Assembly (NCBI GenBank): GCA_009781535.1 | Contig: WQXX01000085.1 | Location: 1-5,330, forward strand | From: Coriobacteriia bacterium | GTDB taxonomy: Bacteria > Actinomycetota > Coriobacteriia > Coriobacteriales > UBA8131 | Length of the DNA stretch: 5,330 nucleotides | Direction: 5' to 3' | Part shown: positions 3,764 through 5,330 of the stretch, in pieces | Layout of the letters: each line of letters begins with the position of its first letter | How positions within the stretch are numbered: the stretch's first letter is position 1 | The notes under the pieces: generated by a model | Databases searched by the model: none | Told to the model about the DNA's origin: nothing | Seen by the model: the letters and a program-made list of their open reading frames with translations, nothing else | Made by a program: the position numbers and the translations under genes

Positions 3764-5130
3764 ACCGCATCATCCGAGGCTTCAGGGTTGGTGTCAGGTT
3801 CAGGTTCATCGTCAGGAGCTGAGTCGTCGTCAGAGGTTGGCGTATCGTCAGACGCTGGCGCATCGTCTGATGTTGGTGTGTTATCAGCAACTATTACGTT
3901 TTCCCGCGCTTCATCAGCAACTGTTTCATTCTCGGGCGCTTCATCAGCGCTTACTTCGTTCTCGGGCGCTTCATCAGCGCTTACTTCGTTCTCGGGCGCT
4001 TCATCAGCACTTACTTCATTCTCAAGCATCTCGTCGACAGCCTCGATACATGCGGTCTCGCAAGCATCGGTTTTGTCGCTATCTTCTTTGTCACTGTTTG
4101 TTTTGTCAACATTCGCTTTTTCAGTCCTCGCCTTGGCAGCCGCTCTTTCAGCTTTTCGCTTGGCGGCTTTCTCGGCAGAAATCTCGGCAGCTTTTTCAGC
4201 AGCCCTCGCATTGAACGCCTCAGCAATGGCAGCTTCAGGCGTATCGCCATCCAAGCCGGTGATCTCTCCCCTGAGCTCCTCAAAGGCCTTGTTGATCTCA
4301 TACGCTTTGTCAATCACATAGTATTTGGTCTCTGCGACCACCTCGGTAACTTCTTCATCAGCAGTCCTGAACGCCTCGATCTCAGCTTCAATCAGCTGCA
4401 GTTTGCTCTGTAGCTCCTGCTGCGCATGGATCTTTTCCAGATAGCGCGCAAATGCCCCGCCGGCATTGATGGCTCGCTGTTCGAATTCTGTCTGCGCAGC
4501 CAGCTCGCGCCGCAGGTACGCAAGCTCGCCAAGTGCCATTTTGTCGCGCTGGTCTTCAGGCGGAAGAACCGGTACGTCTTTCTTAGCCTTGAACCCAACA
4601 AAGGTGTGTACTTTTTCGAGGTTGAAGCCCGCGACAGCCAAAGCGCTTTTTGTTATTCCGACAAGCGGCGCCTGCCCATGCGCGTCTCCACCTGCACCAA
4701 CAACGAATAGTTGCGCAGGGCGCTTTGGCTTGGGCTTCTCGCCAAGTACATAGCGTTTTGCCCAATACGGCTGAAGCCGGTCGAGCATGGCTTTGAATTG
4801 TGACGACGGGCCGGCAAAGTACAGTGGCGCTACGATGACAAGCGCATCGGCTCGCTCGAGAAGGGCGTGGAATTCAAGATAATCGTCGATCAGGCGATTT
4901 TGCATGGTTTTGCTGGCAAGCACGCAGGTGCCAGTCTTGCTACAGAAGCCGCACCCTACACAGGGAGCGATGCGTTTGTTCGAGAGAAAGAAGTGCTGCC
5001 CGCGCGCGCCAGCCGATTTCGCGCCCTTCTCGATGAGGGTGACAAGCGCCTCGCTGGTGCGCGCACGCGGCGATCCTGAGATATACAGGATGTCGGGCTT
5101 GGATGGTTTCTTTGTCGTCGTGTCTGCCAT
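3760..5130 (-). CDS. Iron-sulfur flavoprotein-like NADPH-dependent FMN reductase with long acidic tail
   Basis: The protein is 456 residues. Residues 12-185 form a flavodoxin-like FMN-reductase domain: DILYISGSPRARTSEAL (13-29) has the SGSPR phosphate loop, APLYFAGPSSQFKAMLDR (101-118) is a typical FMN-side segment, and VVGAGGDAHGQ (143-153) follows. The motif CVGCGFCSKTGTC (57-69) spaces Cys as C-x2-C-x2-C-x5-C, like the 4Fe-4S motif of archaeal Isf proteins, so a redox role is likely; a cluster is not proven. Known relatives are about 180-250 aa. Here about 200 extra residues follow: a helical, coiled-coil-like region (about 205-290), an Ala/Lys/Glu segment (298-340), and a very acidic tail with a 10-residue repeat (366-415), ending in D/P/S-rich sequence. 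The ATG at 5130 fits homology and the promoter at 5137-5164. It overlaps rsmA by 4 nt. Confidence 0.85.
   Translation of the reverse strand: MADTTTKKPSKPDILYISGSPRARTSEALVTLIEKGAKSAGARGQHFFLSNKRIAPCVGCGFCSKTGTCVLASKTMQNRLIDDYLEFHALLERADALVIVAPLYFAGPSSQFKAMLDRLQPYWAKRYVLGEKPKPKRPAQLFVVGAGGDAHGQAPLVGITKSALAVAGFNLEKVHTFVGFKAKKDVPVLPPEDQRDKMALGELAYLRRELAAQTEFEQRAINAGGAFARYLEKIHAQQELQSKLQLIEAEIEAFRTADEEVTEVVAETKYYVIDKAYEINKAFEELRGEITGLDGDTPEAAIAEAFNARAAEKAAEISAEKAAKRKAERAAAKARTEKANVDKTNSDKEDSDKTDACETACIEAVDEMLENEVSADEAPENEVSADEAPENEVSADEAPENETVADEARENVIVADNTPTSDDAPASDDTPTSDDDSAPDDEPEPDTNPEASDDAV
3886..4035 (-). repeat. In-frame 30-bp tandem repeat in the flavoprotein tail
   Basis: Five consecutive 30-bp units encode the residue blocks DEMLENEVSA, DEAPENEVSA, DEAPENEVSA, DEAPENETVA and DEARENVIVA. 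The DNA units at 3931-3960 and 3961-3990 differ at almost no base, and 3991-4020 differs at two or three. The outer units are diverged. The low divergence in the middle suggests recent duplication by slippage, so copy number may vary between strains. The unit is a multiple of three, so changes keep the frame. It is coding and contiguous, with no spacers, so it is not a CRISPR array. Confidence 0.9.
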
Positions 5131-5136
5131 ATCCCT

Positions 5137-5164
5137 ATTATACCGTCTCTTGCTCGTGTTCCAA
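5137..5164 (-). promoter_or_regulatory. Promoter of the flavoprotein-rsmA operon, possibly leaderless
   Basis: TTGGAA (5159-5164) and a perfect TATAAT (5137-5142) are 16 bp apart on the minus strand. Only six bases (AGGGAT) separate the -10 from the ATG at 5130, so a start seven bases past the -10 would be the A of the ATG itself. AGGG is the only Shine-Dalgarno-like string and would be just 2 nt from the ATG. This rules out the longer TTG-start reading from 5226, which begins upstream of the promoter. Confidence 0.7.
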
Positions 5165-5247
5165 GGATGCGTTGCTTTTAATGAGAAGCATTTACGATTG
5201 GCTTTTTGGACAACACACTCCCTCAACCAATGAGCTCACCTGATAGG

Positions 5248-5266
5248 CCCCGGATCGAGTCCGGGG
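5248..5266. repeat. GC-rich inverted repeat in intergenic region
   Basis: CCCCGGA (5248-5254) and TCCGGGG (5260-5266) flank a TCGAG loop. The minus-strand form GTCACCCCGGACTCGATCC resembles short palindromic intergenic repeats (CCGGACTYGATCCGGGGT) that I recall as dispersed in many bacterial genomes. Nothing identifies a gene here. Confidence 0.55.
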
Positions 5267-5305
5267 TGACAAGAAAACAAGTCGTCATGTCGTTTGATAC
5301 ACAGC

Positions 5306-5330
5306 GGGCGGCGCACTTTGTGCGCCGCCC
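5306..5330. repeat. Strong 11-bp-arm hairpin at the right edge, possible terminator
   Basis: GGGCGGCGCAC (5306-5316), TTT, and GTGCGCCGCCC (5320-5330) form a perfect, very GC-rich inverted repeat reaching the last base of the window. No T-run follows on the minus strand; the plus-strand continuation is not visible. It may terminate a gene to the right or one on the plus strand, separating it from the operon that starts at 5130. The stretch 5165-5330 contains no supportable gene. Confidence 0.6.

Noticed and set aside
3901..4020. Regular 30-bp repeats considered as a CRISPR array
   Set aside because: The units are contiguous with no unique spacers and encode an in-frame 10-residue protein repeat.
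3671..4321. Plus-strand 216-codon Ser/Ala-rich open frame
   Set aside because: It is the antisense shadow of the acidic repeat tail and rsmA start; its repeats simply mirror the 30-bp coding repeat.
5131..5226. Upstream extension of the flavoprotein to a TTG codon at 5226 (488-aa reading)
   Set aside because: It begins upstream of the TATAAT promoter at 5137-5142, has no good ribosome site, and the extra residues do not resemble the family.

Overview
This is a 5.3 kb bacterial chromosomal window in which every gene I can support lies on the minus strand and reads right to left. Shine-Dalgarno sequences are mostly strong and Gram-positive in style (AAAGGAGG). A CIRCE operator precedes groESL, and base composition is near 50% GC. 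The GroES and RsmA sequences read to me like Actinobacteria of the class Coriobacteriia, but that is an impression from memory, not a search result, and no genus is claimed.

Right to left, the layout is as follows. The right edge (5131-5330) is non-coding and holds two GC-rich inverted repeats. A consensus-like promoter (TTGGAA-16-TATAAT) then sits so close to the ATG at 5130 that the message may be leaderless. It drives a 456-residue flavodoxin-fold protein with a compact C-x2-C-x2-C-x5-C motif like that of iron-sulfur flavoproteins, fused to a long charged and acidic tail containing a 10-residue tandem repeat. Its stop overlaps by 4 nt the GTG start of rsmA (ksgA), the 16S rRNA adenine dimethyltransferase.

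Next comes an AT-rich intergenic stretch (2655-2851) with two promoter candidates and several inverted repeats. It is followed by a type II toxin-antitoxin pair: a 67-aa antitoxin and a 111-aa RelE/ParE-like toxin with a GTG start, overlapping by 8 nt. Fourteen nt after the toxin stop lies a 17-codon ORF with its own Shine-Dalgarno. It ends one base before a perfect 18-bp-arm palindrome (2015-2053). The next gene is a 453-aa 12-helix MFS transporter. The ORF and hairpin look like a possible attenuation-type leader for the transporter; this is inference and is the least ordinary part of the window.

The left end is the heat-shock operon. It has a sigma70-type promoter (537-564), a CIRCE operator over the start of the transcript (500-526), a leader of about 170 nt with three potential stem-loops, groES (67-357) and the first 11 codons of groEL (1-35). 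The genes are a mix of housekeeping functions (chaperonin, rRNA modification) and accessory ones (TA pair, efflux-type transporter). I see no tRNA, rRNA, CRISPR array, transposase or integrase.
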